Notes under the pieces: model-generated
The model's database searches: none
Seen by the model: only the letters and a program-made list of their open reading frames with translations
Told to the model about the DNA's origin: nothing
Program-made: the position numbers and the translations under genes
Assembly (NCBI GenBank): GCA_009929855.1
Contig: RZZN01000003.1
Coordinates: forward strand, 42,368-106,367
DNA: 64,000 nt
Direction: 5' to 3'
Source of the DNA: Gammaproteobacteria bacterium
GTDB taxonomy: Bacteria > Pseudomonadota > Gammaproteobacteria > Chromatiales > Chromatiaceae
In this document: positions 38,295-49,174 of the stretch, one piece after another
Numbering within the stretch: position 1 is the first letter of the stretch
How the letters are laid out: every line of letters starts with the position of its first letter

Positions 38295-40109
38295 TCAGTC
38301 CAGGACGACCAGGGTCTGACCGACCTGCAAGGCATCGCCCTCCTTGACCGCGATCGAGCGCACGGTCCCGGCATCGGGGGAGCGGACCTCGGTCTCCATC
38401 TTCATGGCCTCCAGGATCAGGATGAGATCGCCCGAGGCCAAGACCTGACCGACCTGCGCCTTGACCTTCACCACGGTACCAGCGAGCGGCGCGGGCACGG
38501 CCCGCCCAGTCGCCGGACTGGCGGCCGCGGCCGCTGGAGGCGGCGCCAGGGCGGTGACCTGGTCGACCGCGCCTTGCGCGGAGACCACCACCTGATAGGC
38601 GTGCCCATCGACCTCGACGCGGTAACGCTCGGCGGCACCCGTGGCCGGGGCCGTGGTGACCGCGGCCGGCGGGGCGAGCGCAGCTGAATCACTGGTGGAC
38701 GTGGCCGCGTCGCGCCATGGCAGTGGCTCGAAGGCCTCCGGATTGCCCCGATTGGTCAAGAACTTGAGCCCGACCTGCGGGAACATCGCATAGATCAGGA
38801 CAGCGTCGATCGGCGGCTCGATGAGGGTCAGGGCGCGCTCCTCGGCCAAGCGATCAAGCTCGACGGTCAACGCCTCCAGCTCGGGATCGAGATTGTCCGC
38901 CGGCCGACAGCTGATCGGTGACTCGCCATCGGCCAGGACACGCGCGCGCAGCGCCGCATTCACGGGCGCTGGCGTCGTGCCATATTCGCCCTTGAGGACA
39001 CCGGCGGTCTCGCTGGTGATGGTCTTGTAGCGCTCGCCCATCAAAACATTGAGCACGGCCTGACTGCCGACGATCTGCGAGGTCGGGGTCACCAGTGGGA
39101 TGAAGCCCAACTCCTCGCGCACCCTGGGGATCTCGGCCAGCACCTCGTCGAGTCGATCGCTCGCGCCCTGCTCGCGCAACTGGCTCTCCATATTGGTGAG
39201 CATGCCGCCAGGCACCTGGGCGACCAGGATCCGCGAATCCACCCCCTTGAGCGATCCCTCGAATTTTGCGTATTTCTTGCGAACCTCGCGGAAGTAGGCG
39301 GCGATCTCCTCCAGCAACACCAGATTCAATCCGGTCGCGCGCGCGCTGTCCTCCAGGATCGCCACGATCGACTCGGTCGGCGAGTGGCCATAGGTCATGC
39401 TCATCGAGGAGATCGCGGTATCCACCATGTCGATCCCCGCCTCGACCGCCTTGAGGATCGTGCTGGTGCTCATCCCAGTCGTCGCATGACTCTGCATGGC
39501 GATCGGGATGGCGCAGGTCTCCTTGAGCCGACCGACCAGTGCCTCGGCCACATAGGGTTTGAGCAGACCCGCCATGTCCTTGATGCAGATCGAGTGACAA
39601 CCGAGATCCTCGATCCGCCGCCCCATGTCGATCCAGTAGTCCAGGTCATGGACCGGGCTGACGGTGTAGGACATGGTGCCTTGCGCGTGCTTGCCAGTGG
39701 CCAAGGTCGCCTTGACCGCGGTCTCCAGGTTGCGCACGTCGTTCATGGCGTCGAAGATACGAAAGACATCGACCCCGTTGATCGCCGCGCGCTCGACGAA
39801 GGCCGTCACCACATCATCGGCATAGTGTCGGTAGCCAAGCAGATTCTGCCCGCGCAACAGCATCTGCTGACGCGTCTTGGGCATGGCGGCCTTGATCAGG
39901 CGCAAACGCTCCCAGGGATCCTCGCCGAGATAGCGGATGCAGGCATCGAAGGTCGCACCGCCCCAGCTCTCGACCGACCAGTAGCCGACCTGATCGAGCT
40001 TGGGTGCGATCGGCAGCATGTCCTCGATGCGCAGGCGCGTGGCAAGGAGCGATTGATGGGCGTCACGCAGCACGACATCGGTGATCGCGAGTGGCTTGGA
40101 TTCATTCAT
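38295..40109 (-). CDS. oadA: Oxaloacetate decarboxylase, alpha subunit
   Basis: A 604-residue cytoplasmic subunit. The N-terminal carboxyltransferase barrel starts [14 protein letters not shown] (metal-binding Asp), has [11 protein letters not shown] and [10 protein letters not shown], a PYC_OADA domain follows, and after a Pro/Ala linker the biotinyl domain carries the attachment site EAMKMETEV. It moves the carboxyl of oxaloacetate to biotin for OadB. The length equals Salmonella OadA. It lies 163 bases after oadG. Confidence 0.97.
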   Translation of the reverse strand: MNESKPLAITDVVLRDAHQSLLATRLRIEDMLPIAPKLDQVGYWSVESWGGATFDACIRYLGEDPWERLRLIKAAMPKTRQQMLLRGQNLLGYRHYADDVVTAFVERAAINGVDVFRIFDAMNDVRNLETAVKATLATGKHAQGTMSYTVSPVHDLDYWIDMGRRIEDLGCHSICIKDMAGLLKPYVAEALVGRLKETCAIPIAMQSHATTGMSTSTILKAVEAGIDMVDTAISSMSMTYGHSPTESIVAILEDSARATGLNLVLLEEIAAYFREVRKKYAKFEGSLKGVDSRILVAQVPGGMLTNMESQLREQGASDRLDEVLAEIPRVREELGFIPLVTPTSQIVGSQAVLNVLMGERYKTITSETAGVLKGEYGTTPAPVNAALRARVLADGESPISCRPADNLDPELEALTVELDRLAEERALTLIEPPIDAVLIYAMFPQVGLKFLTNRGNPEAFEPLPWRDAATSTSDSAALAPPAAVTTAPATGAAERYRVEVDGHAYQVVVSAQGAVDQVTALAPPPAAAAASPATGRAVPAPLAGTVVKVKAQVGQVLASGDLILILEAMKMETEVRSPDAGTVRSIAVKEGDALQVGQTLVVLD

Positions 40110-40272
40110 GCGCTCTGAAAGCCTCGGAGGTTGTCATGGGGTATCGGTCATCGCGCGTCACGCGCCTCGTTGGATCAAGCATTCCGCGTGCCACACTCGA
40201 CACCATGGGGAGCGAAGCGCGATCCGCCCGGCGGCGGGAGCATCGGATCTGCTCGATCGGAGGGTTGCGATC

Positions 40273-40527
40273 TCAGGCGCGATGCCGCGCGCGATACTGT
40301 TGGATGGCCGCGGTGATCACGGCGGTCAGGCGCGCATCGTCACCCGTTGGTGGCAAGGCTTGAGCGACCGCCTCGGGCTGCGGCTCTTGCGGACCCCAGC
40401 GTGCGACGGCCTTGGACATCAGGTCCAGTAAGCCGACGAGCATCAACAAAAAGACGAATACGATCGTGAGGCCCGTCACCATCAGCCACAGGCCATCGAC
40501 CAACAGAGCGGTCACGCTTGCGTCCAT
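40273..40527 (-). CDS. oadG: Oxaloacetate decarboxylase, gamma subunit
   Basis: An 84-residue protein with one N-terminal transmembrane helix (about 12-36: LWLMVTGLTIVFVFLLMLVG) and a hydrophilic tail ending YRARHRA, as in OadG, which binds zinc and assembles the complex. The pattern DGLWLMVTGLTIVFVFL is typical. It opens the oadGAB operon, 111 bases after purA. Confidence 0.93.
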   Translation of the reverse strand: MDASVTALLVDGLWLMVTGLTIVFVFLLMLVGLLDLMSKAVARWGPQEPQPEAVAQALPPTGDDARLTAVITAAIQQYRARHRA

Positions 40528-40638
40528 CGACTCATTGCTCGGTCAAGAGTTGCTCGAATGATCGAGGATCTGGCCGTTCCGACCGGTCGCCCCCGCGGCG
40601 CGGAGACGACTCGGCCAGGACACGACGAGACCGACCGA

Positions 40639-43141
<2,503 letters not shown>

Positions 43142-43194
43142 CTATTCACCCGCGCTCATCCGCCGGTCTCGCTTCAACCACCCGCTCCAACCCG

Positions 43195-43377
43195 TCAGCG
43201 CACGAGATAGAGCAAGCCGACCCCCAAGAGCATGCTGACCAGACCGGTCAAGCGCAGCACTCGCTTGCGCTCGGCCGCCACCAACAGTAAGACGCGTCGG
43301 AAGCTGTCCGGACTCAGAAATGGCCAGATACCCTCGATGACCAGTACCAGCGCCACCGCAACCAAGACATCTTGCAT
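43195..43377 (-). CDS. DUF2065 small membrane protein (YjeT family)
   Basis: A 60-residue protein with two predicted helices (about 3-20 and 40-58), starting MQDVLVAVALVLVIEG and containing WPFLSPDSFRRVL, the DUF2065 signature. The family lies between hflC and hisZ/purA in gammaproteobacteria, as here. Its function is unknown. hflC ends 374 bases upstream, which is longer than usual. Confidence 0.88.
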   Translation of the reverse strand: MQDVLVAVALVLVIEGIWPFLSPDSFRRVLLLVAAERKRVLRLTGLVSMLLGVGLLYLVR

Positions 43378-43662
43378 GAAGGAATCATCCCGCGACGACT
43401 GCCTGCTCCGGCACCGGGAGATCCCGGATGAGGCGCTCCGACCAAGGGCTGACATCTTTTCAGAGCTTGCGGCGTTTGTCCAACACCGCATGGGGGCCTG
43501 GTGGGGTCAGCGAGACGCCTTCGGCTGAGTGGGCGTGCCGCCGTTCGGCGGATGCTGGGGGAATGACGAGGATGGGTGAATGCCTGGGAGTAGACGGCCG
43601 CGATCCGCCCCAGGCCACCCGGCGGACTGGATGATCGGGGACGGATGCGCCCATGCGAGCAG

Positions 43663-43710
43663 CCTGGCCGGCGTCAACTCGGCATCACTGCTGTCGTGAT
43701 GCCGGCCAGG
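43663..43710. terminator. Nested inverted repeats downstream of hflC
   Basis: CCTGGCCGGC (43663-43672) is complementary to GCCGGCCAGG (43701-43710). Inside, GGCATCAC (43681-43688) is complementary to GTGATGCC (43696-43703) around TGCTGTC. The two pairings share bases 43701-43703, so they partly compete. Could be a strong 3'-end structure or a protein-binding site. Confidence 0.45.
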
Positions 43711-43721
43711 ACCTCTGCTGT

Positions 43722-43739
43722 GCCCGCCACGCGGCGGGC
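43722..43739 (-). terminator. GC hairpin directly after hflC
   Basis: GCCCGCC/GGCGGGC, a 7-bp stem with loop ACGC, 13 bases beyond the hflC stop. No T-run. Confidence 0.4.
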
Positions 43740-43751
43740 GTGGGGTTGGGA

Positions 43752-44618
43752 TCAGTTCCCGGCGGGATCCTTGAAGAAACGGAAGAAATCCGAATCAGGC
43801 TGGAGCACCAACACGTCACGATCCTGCCCAAGCGCCGTACGGTAGGAGTTGAGGCTGCGGAAGAAGGCGTAGAACTCGCGATCCTCGTTGAAGGCGCTCG
43901 CATAGATCTGCGAGGCACGCGCATCACCCTCACCGCGCGTCTCCTCGGACTCGCGGATGGCCTCGGCGACGATGACGGTCCGCTGACGATCGGCATCCGC
44001 GCGAATCCGTTCAGCGGCCTCGCCGCCTTGCGCGCGCAGATCGCGGGCGACGCGCTCACGCTCGGCACGCATGCGCTGGAACACCGAGTCACTCACCTCC
44101 GGTGGGAGATCGATCTTCTTCACCCGCACGTCGACGACCTCGATGCCGAGATCCTGGACCTTGTCGTTGACCTCCTTGGTGAGCAAGGACATCAGCAGGA
44201 GACGATCGTCCGAGACCACCTCTTGAATGGTCCTTTTGCCGAACTCGTCACGCAGACTGGTATTGACACGCTCGGACAGCAGACGCGAGGTCCGCGCGAA
44301 ATTGCCACCCGTGGAGCGGAAGAATTGCGCCGCGTTGGCGATCCGCCATTTGGTGTATGAATCGACGATCACATCCTTCTTCTCGACCGTCAGGAAGCGC
44401 TCGGGACGCGCGTCGAAGGTTTGGATGCGCCGATCGAAGACCTTGATATTGTTGAGGATCGGAACCTTGAAGTGGAGACCCGGGCGATAGTCGTCGCCAA
44501 CGATCTGACCAAGCCTCAGCTTGATCGCCACCTCGTATTCCTGCACCACGAACGTGAATCCATAGGCCAACAGCACAAAGCCGGCGAGCCCGATCGGCAA
44601 GATGGTCTTGGCTTTCAT
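43752..44618 (-). CDS. hflC: HflC, SPFH-domain regulator of FtsH protease
   Basis: A 288-residue protein with an N-terminal transmembrane anchor (about 6-24) and a periplasmic SPFH/band-7 domain (FVVQEYEVAIKLRLGQI, GLHFKVPILNNIKVFDRR, DVIVDSYTKWRI), then a coiled-coil rich in RAERERVARDLRAQG. It forms a large cage with HflK around FtsH. Its ATG follows the hflK stop directly, so the two are coupled. Confidence 0.96.
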   Translation of the reverse strand: MKAKTILPIGLAGFVLLAYGFTFVVQEYEVAIKLRLGQIVGDDYRPGLHFKVPILNNIKVFDRRIQTFDARPERFLTVEKKDVIVDSYTKWRIANAAQFFRSTGGNFARTSRLLSERVNTSLRDEFGKRTIQEVVSDDRLLLMSLLTKEVNDKVQDLGIEVVDVRVKKIDLPPEVSDSVFQRMRAERERVARDLRAQGGEAAERIRADADRQRTVIVAEAIRESEETRGEGDARASQIYASAFNEDREFYAFFRSLNSYRTALGQDRDVLVLQPDSDFFRFFKDPAGN

Positions 44619-45794
44619 TTAACGAACCCTCCGATCGCGATCGACCGCTCGCTGCGGACGCTCGGACACATCGGCCGCGACGGCCGGGGCCGCCGGTGTC
44701 ATCGGCGACGGCGCGATCTCCGAATGACGCTGCTTGATCAACTGATCGATCGGTAGATAGAGCAGGCTGTTGCCGCCATCCTCGACATCGATGATGACCT
44801 TGCTGCTGTCGCCGATGACCTGCTCCATGGTCTCCAGATAGAGACGTTGGCGCGTCACCTCGGGTGCCGCCCGATACTCGTTGAGGATCGCGGTGAAGCG
44901 CGCGGTCTCACCCTCGGACTTGGCGATCACCTGGTCGCGATAGGCGCGTGCATCGGCAATGATGCGCGCCGCCTCACCGCGGGCCTGCGGGACGATCTCG
45001 TTGGCGTAGGCCTCGGCCTGATTCTCGATGCGCTCCTTGTCCTCGCGTGCCTTGATGGCATCGTCGAAGGCCGCCTTGACGTCCTCGGGCGGGCGCGCGG
45101 GCTGCATGTTGACCGAGGTCACCAAGAGCCCGGTGCGATATTGATCCATCAACTCCTGGATCCGCTCGCGAATGGTGACAGCGACCGCGCCACGACCCTC
45201 GGTCATGACATAGTCGAGCTTGCTGCCGCCGACGGTCACACGCACCACGGTGACCGTGGCATCGCGCAAGGTCTTGTCCGGATCCTGGACCTGGAAGAGA
45301 TAATCGGACGCGTCCTGGATGCGCGATTGCACCGTGAGCTCGACATCGACGATGTTTTCGTCCTGCGTCAGCATCGAGGCCGAGTGGCTGAAGGTCGAGA
45401 CCTCGTCGACATTGACCTTGACGACCGACTCGATCGGCCAGGGGATGCGCCAGTGCGGTCCCGGACCGGTCGTGTCGACATACTGTCCGAAGCGCATGAC
45501 GACACCGCGCTCGGCCGGCTCGATGATATAGATGCCGGTCGCCAGCCAGATCACGACGAGGATGCCGACAATGATCCCGATGATTCGGGCGCTCAGATCG
45601 CCACCGGGCAGATTGAAGGGTGATCCGCCCCCGGGTGGACGACCGCCCCCTGAAGACTTGTCACCGCCGAACAATCCACCGAGTCGCTCCTGGAGCTTGC
45701 GCACGACCTCATCGAGATCAGGCGGACCCTGCTCATTGCCGCTCTTGCCACTCCAGGGGTCTTTGTTACCGCCACCTGGCTCATTCCAGGCCAT
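44619..45794 (-). CDS. hflK: HflK, SPFH-domain regulator of FtsH protease
   Basis: A 391-residue partner of HflC. It has a glycine-rich cytoplasmic N-terminus (WNEPGGGNKDPWSG, GGGRPPGGG), one transmembrane helix (about 73-92, IIGIIVGILVVIWLATGIYI), the SPFH domain (GVVMRFGQYVDTTGPGPHW) and coiled coil. MAWNEPGG at 45794 was chosen because GGAG sits 9 bases upstream. A promoter candidate lies at 45969-45998. Confidence 0.96.
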   Translation of the reverse strand: MAWNEPGGGNKDPWSGKSGNEQGPPDLDEVVRKLQERLGGLFGGDKSSGGGRPPGGGSPFNLPGGDLSARIIGIIVGILVVIWLATGIYIIEPAERGVVMRFGQYVDTTGPGPHWRIPWPIESVVKVNVDEVSTFSHSASMLTQDENIVDVELTVQSRIQDASDYLFQVQDPDKTLRDATVTVVRVTVGGSKLDYVMTEGRGAVAVTIRERIQELMDQYRTGLLVTSVNMQPARPPEDVKAAFDDAIKAREDKERIENQAEAYANEIVPQARGEAARIIADARAYRDQVIAKSEGETARFTAILNEYRAAPEVTRQRLYLETMEQVIGDSSKVIIDVEDGGNSLLYLPIDQLIKQRHSEIAPSPMTPAAPAVAADVSERPQRAVDRDRRVR

Positions 45795-45968
45795 AGCTTC
45801 TCCGCCTATCAGAAGTTGACTGTTGATGGTTGGGACCTGGGTTGACGCGCTCGCCAACCGTCACCCCGGATGCGATCACTCTGCCGCGGCGCGTCGGTCG
45901 AATGGACAAGACGTCCCAGGCGATGCCGATTTGCCTCTCGAGTCTTCAATTGGGGCTTGCTCGTCAGG

Positions 45969-45998
45969 ATTCTATGTGACCAGGGCCGCACACGGCAA
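45969..45998 (-). promoter_or_regulatory. Putative sigma70 promoter for hflKC
   Basis: On the minus strand, TTGCCG (45993-45998) and TAGAAT (45969-45974) are spaced by 18 bases, a 4/6 and 5/6 match to consensus. It lies in the 265-base gap between hflX and hflK and would leave a 5' leader of roughly 165 bases. Confidence 0.45.
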
Positions 45999-46059
45999 AC
46001 CAACAGACCAAAGAATCGCGTGAGACGGCTCGAGCGCTCGGGGCCCCGGCGGCCACCGA

Positions 46060-47346
46060 TCAATCCACCGTCACTGCCCGCGCGCTCTGCCGGGCCTCCA
46101 GACGGGCCCAATCGGCCGGCGCGATCACCAGATCCATCGCCCAGCCGCCGCTGTCGGTCGGCACGTCCGCCAGGACCTGGGCGTGCTCGAACAGCCAGGC
46201 CCGCAGCCCACCATCAGCCGGCCCGAGCGTCACCGCGCGGCGCAGTCTGGAGCGCCCGACCAGCTCGGCAATCGCCTCGAGCAAGCCCTCGATCCCCTCG
46301 CCCGTGCGCGCCGAGAGCCACACGCGTCTGGGCATCCCAGCGGCATCTCGGTCGATCCGCGGGCCCTCATCGGGGAGCATGTCGATCTTGTTGTAGACCT
46401 CCAGACGCAGGATCTCGCTGCTCCCGATCTCAGCCAACACCTGCTCCACATCGGCGATCAGACGGTCACGGTGCGCCGCGCAGGCCTCGACCACATGCAG
46501 CAGCAGGTCTGCTTGGCGCGTCTCCTCCAAGGTCGAGCGAAAGGCCGCGACCAGCTCGTGTGGGAGCTCACTGACGAATCCGACCGTATCCGCCAGCACG
46601 ACATGCCCGCCGTTGGGCAGATCCAAACGTCGCAACGTGGGGTCCAGGGTCGCGAAGAGCTGATCGGCCTGAAACACGCCTGCTTCAGTCAGCGCATTGA
46701 ACAGAGTGGACTTTCCCGCGTTGGTGTAGCCCACCAGCGAGATCACCGGCAGCTCGGCCTTGGCCCGCGCACGCCGTCCTTGAGCACGCTGTGATTGGAT
46801 CCGCTCCAGACGCTGCTTGAGCAGCGTGACCCGCTTGGCCAGTAGACGCCGGTCGGTCTCGAGCTGGGTTTCGCCCGGTCCGCGCAGACCGATACCGCCC
46901 TTCTGACGCTCCAGATGGGTCCAGCCACGCACCAAGCGGGTCGAGAGATGGTCGAGCTGGGCCAGCTCGACCTGGAGCTTCCCTTCGAAGGAGCGTGCGC
47001 GTTGCGCGAAGATGTCCAGGATCAGACCCGAGCGATCCACCACCCGACACTGGAGCAGACGCTCGAGATTGCGCTCCTGGGACGGCGACAGCGGATGATT
47101 GAAGATCACCAGCTCGGCGTCGGTGCCCGCCACGAGCGCCACCAGCTCATCGCACTTGCCGCTGCCGATGAAGGTCTTGGGATCGGGACGCGCGCGCTTG
47201 CCCGCGAGCAGACCCACGACCTCAGCGCCAGCCGCAACGGCGAGACGGTGAAACTCATCGCGCTCATCCTCAGCCGCGATGGTACCGATATCGAGATGCA
47301 CCAAAATGGCGCGCTCCCCGGTCGCTGGACGGTCAAACATGCGCAA
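46060..47346 (-). CDS. hflX: Ribosome-associated GTPase HflX
   Basis: A 428-residue GTPase that splits stalled ribosomes under stress. The N-terminal domain reads FIGSGKCDEL and NHPLSPSQERNLE. The glycine-rich GGIGLRGPGETQLE follows, then the G domain with GYTNAGKST (G1), ADTVGFVSELP (G3) and YNKIDML (G4). The start is 47346 or the Met two codons later. It lies 53 bases after hfq. A C-terminal extension beyond the G domain (about 80 residues) is normal. Confidence 0.96.
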   Translation of the reverse strand: MRMFDRPATGERAILVHLDIGTIAAEDERDEFHRLAVAAGAEVVGLLAGKRARPDPKTFIGSGKCDELVALVAGTDAELVIFNHPLSPSQERNLERLLQCRVVDRSGLILDIFAQRARSFEGKLQVELAQLDHLSTRLVRGWTHLERQKGGIGLRGPGETQLETDRRLLAKRVTLLKQRLERIQSQRAQGRRARAKAELPVISLVGYTNAGKSTLFNALTEAGVFQADQLFATLDPTLRRLDLPNGGHVVLADTVGFVSELPHELVAAFRSTLEETRQADLLLHVVEACAAHRDRLIADVEQVLAEIGSSEILRLEVYNKIDMLPDEGPRIDRDAAGMPRRVWLSARTGEGIEGLLEAIAELVGRSRLRRAVTLGPADGGLRAWLFEHAQVLADVPTDSGGWAMDLVIAPADWARLEARQSARAVTVD

Positions 47347-47399
47347 GCCGCCCCAGGATGGTGCAAATCAGGCGCATCCGGACGCGGCCGCGCAAGCGC

Positions 47400-47648
47400 T
47401 CAGGACCCCCCAAGATCGGACATCCCATCGGGCGATGGCAGCTTGACGTTTCGCGCTGGCACCACGGTGGAGATGGCATGCTTGTAGATCATCTGACTGA
47501 CATTGTTCTTCAGCAGGACGACGAACTGATCGAAGGATTCGATCTGGCCCTGCAGCTTGATGCCGTTGACCAGGAAGATCGAGACAGGCACGCGCTCCTT
47601 GCGCAGCGCGTTCAGGAATGGGTCTTGAAGACTTTGGCCCTTGGACAT
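47400..47648 (-). CDS. hfq: RNA chaperone Hfq
   Basis: An 82-residue Sm-like hexamer subunit that pairs small RNAs with mRNAs. It begins [18 protein letters not shown]; Sm1 is [20 protein letters not shown] (proximal face) and Sm2 contains [10 protein letters not shown]. The C-terminal tail is short (about 17 residues: [18 protein letters not shown]), shorter than in E. coli. AAGGAG lies 9 bases before the ATG. A 426-base upstream gap replaces the usual close miaA-hfq junction. Confidence 0.98.
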   Translation of the reverse strand: MSKGQSLQDPFLNALRKERVPVSIFLVNGIKLQGQIESFDQFVVLLKNNVSQMIYKHAISTVVPARNVKLPSPDGMSDLGGS

Positions 47649-47820
47649 GGATGAGCTCCTTATTGTCGTTGTCATGGATCGAGATGCCCGGCAAAAAGGC
47701 TGGTACGGGTCGGGGTCGATCCGTCCAGCACGCAACAACACCGACAGAGACGCCGCCGGGACGGGCATCACCGCCGAAAACAAGATCCAACGACACTCGA
47801 CGCGCCGAGATCTCTCGATC

Positions 47821-47852
47821 CCGGTGTCGTGCGATCCCAGTGTCGTGCGATC
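47821..47852. repeat. Tandem 16-bp repeat, two copies
   Basis: CCGGTGTCGTGCGATC (47821-47836) is followed directly by CCAGTGTCGTGCGATC (47837-47852), one mismatch. It lies within the putative hfq leader. Confidence 0.85.
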
Positions 47853-47938
47853 GGATCAAACCGTTCACCCCACGCGGACAACTGCAGATGTCCGGGTTGC
47901 GCTGGGCACGGTGCCTTCCCTGATTTCATGAGAGTTCA

Positions 47939-47955
47939 AGCAATTTCAGGGCCAA
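47939..47955 (-). promoter_or_regulatory. Putative sigma54 promoter upstream of hfq
   Basis: The minus strand reads TTGGCCCTGAAATTGCT, matching TGGC-N-C-N5-TTGC with the exact GG-to-GC spacing of sigma54 (-24/-12) promoters. Transcription would start near 47927, about 280 bases before hfq. The palindrome at 47963-47981 lies just upstream. This is a pattern match only; chance occurrences exist. Confidence 0.4.
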
Positions 47956-47962
47956 GCCCCAT

Positions 47963-47981
47963 GATTGTCGCTGCGACAATC
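47963..47981. promoter_or_regulatory. Perfect 19-base palindrome upstream of hfq
   Basis: GATTGTCGC-T-GCGACAATC, a perfect inverted repeat with a one-base centre, 7 bases upstream of the sigma54-like -24 element. Its near-zero loop suggests a DNA operator rather than an RNA hairpin, although a 7-bp stem with a 5-base loop is possible. Confidence 0.45.
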
Positions 47982-48074
47982 GGGCGCGATGACCATTCAG
48001 CGGCCGCGCGGTCAGCGCGGGCCTCGTCACCCAAGCCACTCAGGAGCGGACCATCGAGCACTCCGACATACCAT

Positions 48075-49106
48075 TCAAACAAAAAGTTTCATGCTCGGCG
48101 CGCCACCGCGTGCCTGATCGACCAAACGCAAGGCGGTGGCGAGTGGATCAGGATGCGTGCCGAGCCAGTGACACCCCGACTCGGATCGCAACCAGGTCAT
48201 CTGTCGTTTCGCCAACTGACGCGATGCCACGATCCCTTGGCGGCGCATCTCATCCCAATCCAGCATCCCGTCGAGATAGGACCAGACCTGGCGATACCCA
48301 ACCGCGCGCAGTGCCGGCAGATCAGGGGTCAACTCGGGACGCGCACGCAGACGCGCGACCTCCTCGACCAGCCCCAGCTCCAACATCGTCATAAAGCGCG
48401 TCGCGATGCGCTCGCGCAGCAGCTCGCGATCCGCCGGGGCCAGCACCAGCTTCAGTAGACGGTAGGGCAGCGTGGCCGGCCCGCCCGCCGCGCGCAGCAG
48501 CTCGCTCATGGGCCGCCCCGTGAGCGCCTGCACCTCCAATGCGCGCTGGATGCGCTGCGGATCGTTGGGGTGGATCCGGCACGCCGACTCTGGATCGAGC
48601 CGCGCGAGTCGGCGATGCAGCGCCGCCCACCCGATGGCGGCCGCCTCCTCCAGCAGGGACTGACGCAGGTCGGGATCGGCGGCGGGCAGCTCGGCCAAGC
48701 CACGTTGCAGTGCCCTGAAATAGAGCATGGTCCCACCCACCAACAGCGGGATGCGCCCGCGTCCGACACTCTCGGCCATCGCCGCGAGCGCGTCCATGCG
48801 AAACCGCGCGGTGGAATAGGCCGCGCTCGGATCCAGGATGTCGATCAGCCGATGAGGCGCCTCGGCCAGGATCTCAGGCCCCGGCTTGGCCGTCCCGATG
48901 TCCATCCCCCGATAGACCATCGCCGAGTCGACACTGATGATGTCGCAAGGCAGGCGACGCACCAGTTCCACCGCCAGATCGGTCTTGCCCGCGGCGGTCG
49001 GTCCCATGATGCAGATGGCCAGCGGACGCGGCGCCACGGCACCCGGACAGTCCAGCGGTCTGGCCGGAACCAGCATCTCACCATCGCGCGCGTCACTGGC
49101 ACTCAT
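48075..49106 (-). CDS. miaA: tRNA dimethylallyltransferase
   Basis: An enzyme of about 343 residues that adds a dimethylallyl group to A37 of tRNAs reading UNN codons. The P-loop is [13 protein letters not shown], followed by [32 protein letters not shown] and [14 protein letters not shown]. The start is uncertain. The frame is open to 49196, and an ATG at 49175 overlaps the mutL stop (TGATG). The codon at 49106 gives a length nearer to the family's and is used here. It lies between mutL and hfq, the conserved order. Confidence 0.92.
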   Translation of the reverse strand: MSASDARDGEMLVPARPLDCPGAVAPRPLAICIMGPTAAGKTDLAVELVRRLPCDIISVDSAMVYRGMDIGTAKPGPEILAEAPHRLIDILDPSAAYSTARFRMDALAAMAESVGRGRIPLLVGGTMLYFRALQRGLAELPAADPDLRQSLLEEAAAIGWAALHRRLARLDPESACRIHPNDPQRIQRALEVQALTGRPMSELLRAAGGPATLPYRLLKLVLAPADRELLRERIATRFMTMLELGLVEEVARLRARPELTPDLPALRAVGYRQVWSYLDGMLDWDEMRRQGIVASRQLAKRQMTWLRSESGCHWLGTHPDPLATALRLVDQARGGAPSMKLFV

Positions 49107-49174
49107 GATGAACGACAGCGCCATCGTGCAGGGGCCTGGCACGGCCACGCGCACCCATCCAGCAGCCAATCGCA

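Larger units (their letters stand above)
43378..43751. other. 374-base hairpin-rich gap between hflC and the DUF2065 gene
   Basis: No protein-like frame was found. The region holds several inverted repeats: 43538-43551 (CCGCCG-TT-CGGCGG), the nested structure at 43663-43710 and 43722-43739. These could end hflKC transcription or protect its 3' end; none has a T-run. Confidence 0.45.
47649..48074. other. 426-base gap between miaA and hfq
   Basis: No protein-like frame was seen on either strand. The region carries a tandem 16-base repeat (47821-47852), a sigma54-like promoter reading toward hfq (47939-47955) and a 19-base palindrome (47963-47981). It could be a dedicated hfq control region or harbour a small RNA; neither is proven. 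Confidence 0.45.

Noticed and set aside
37131..38687. 518-codon plus-strand open frame opposite oadB and oadA
   Set aside because: Antisense shadow with Gln/His/Arg-rich low-complexity sequence.
43460..43654. 64-codon minus-strand frame between hflC and DUF2065
   Set aside because: Arg/Pro/Ser-rich translation with no domain, no ribosome-binding site, overlapping hairpins.
47829..48458. 209-codon plus-strand frame across the miaA-hfq gap
   Set aside because: Runs mostly antisense to miaA and has no recognisable domain.
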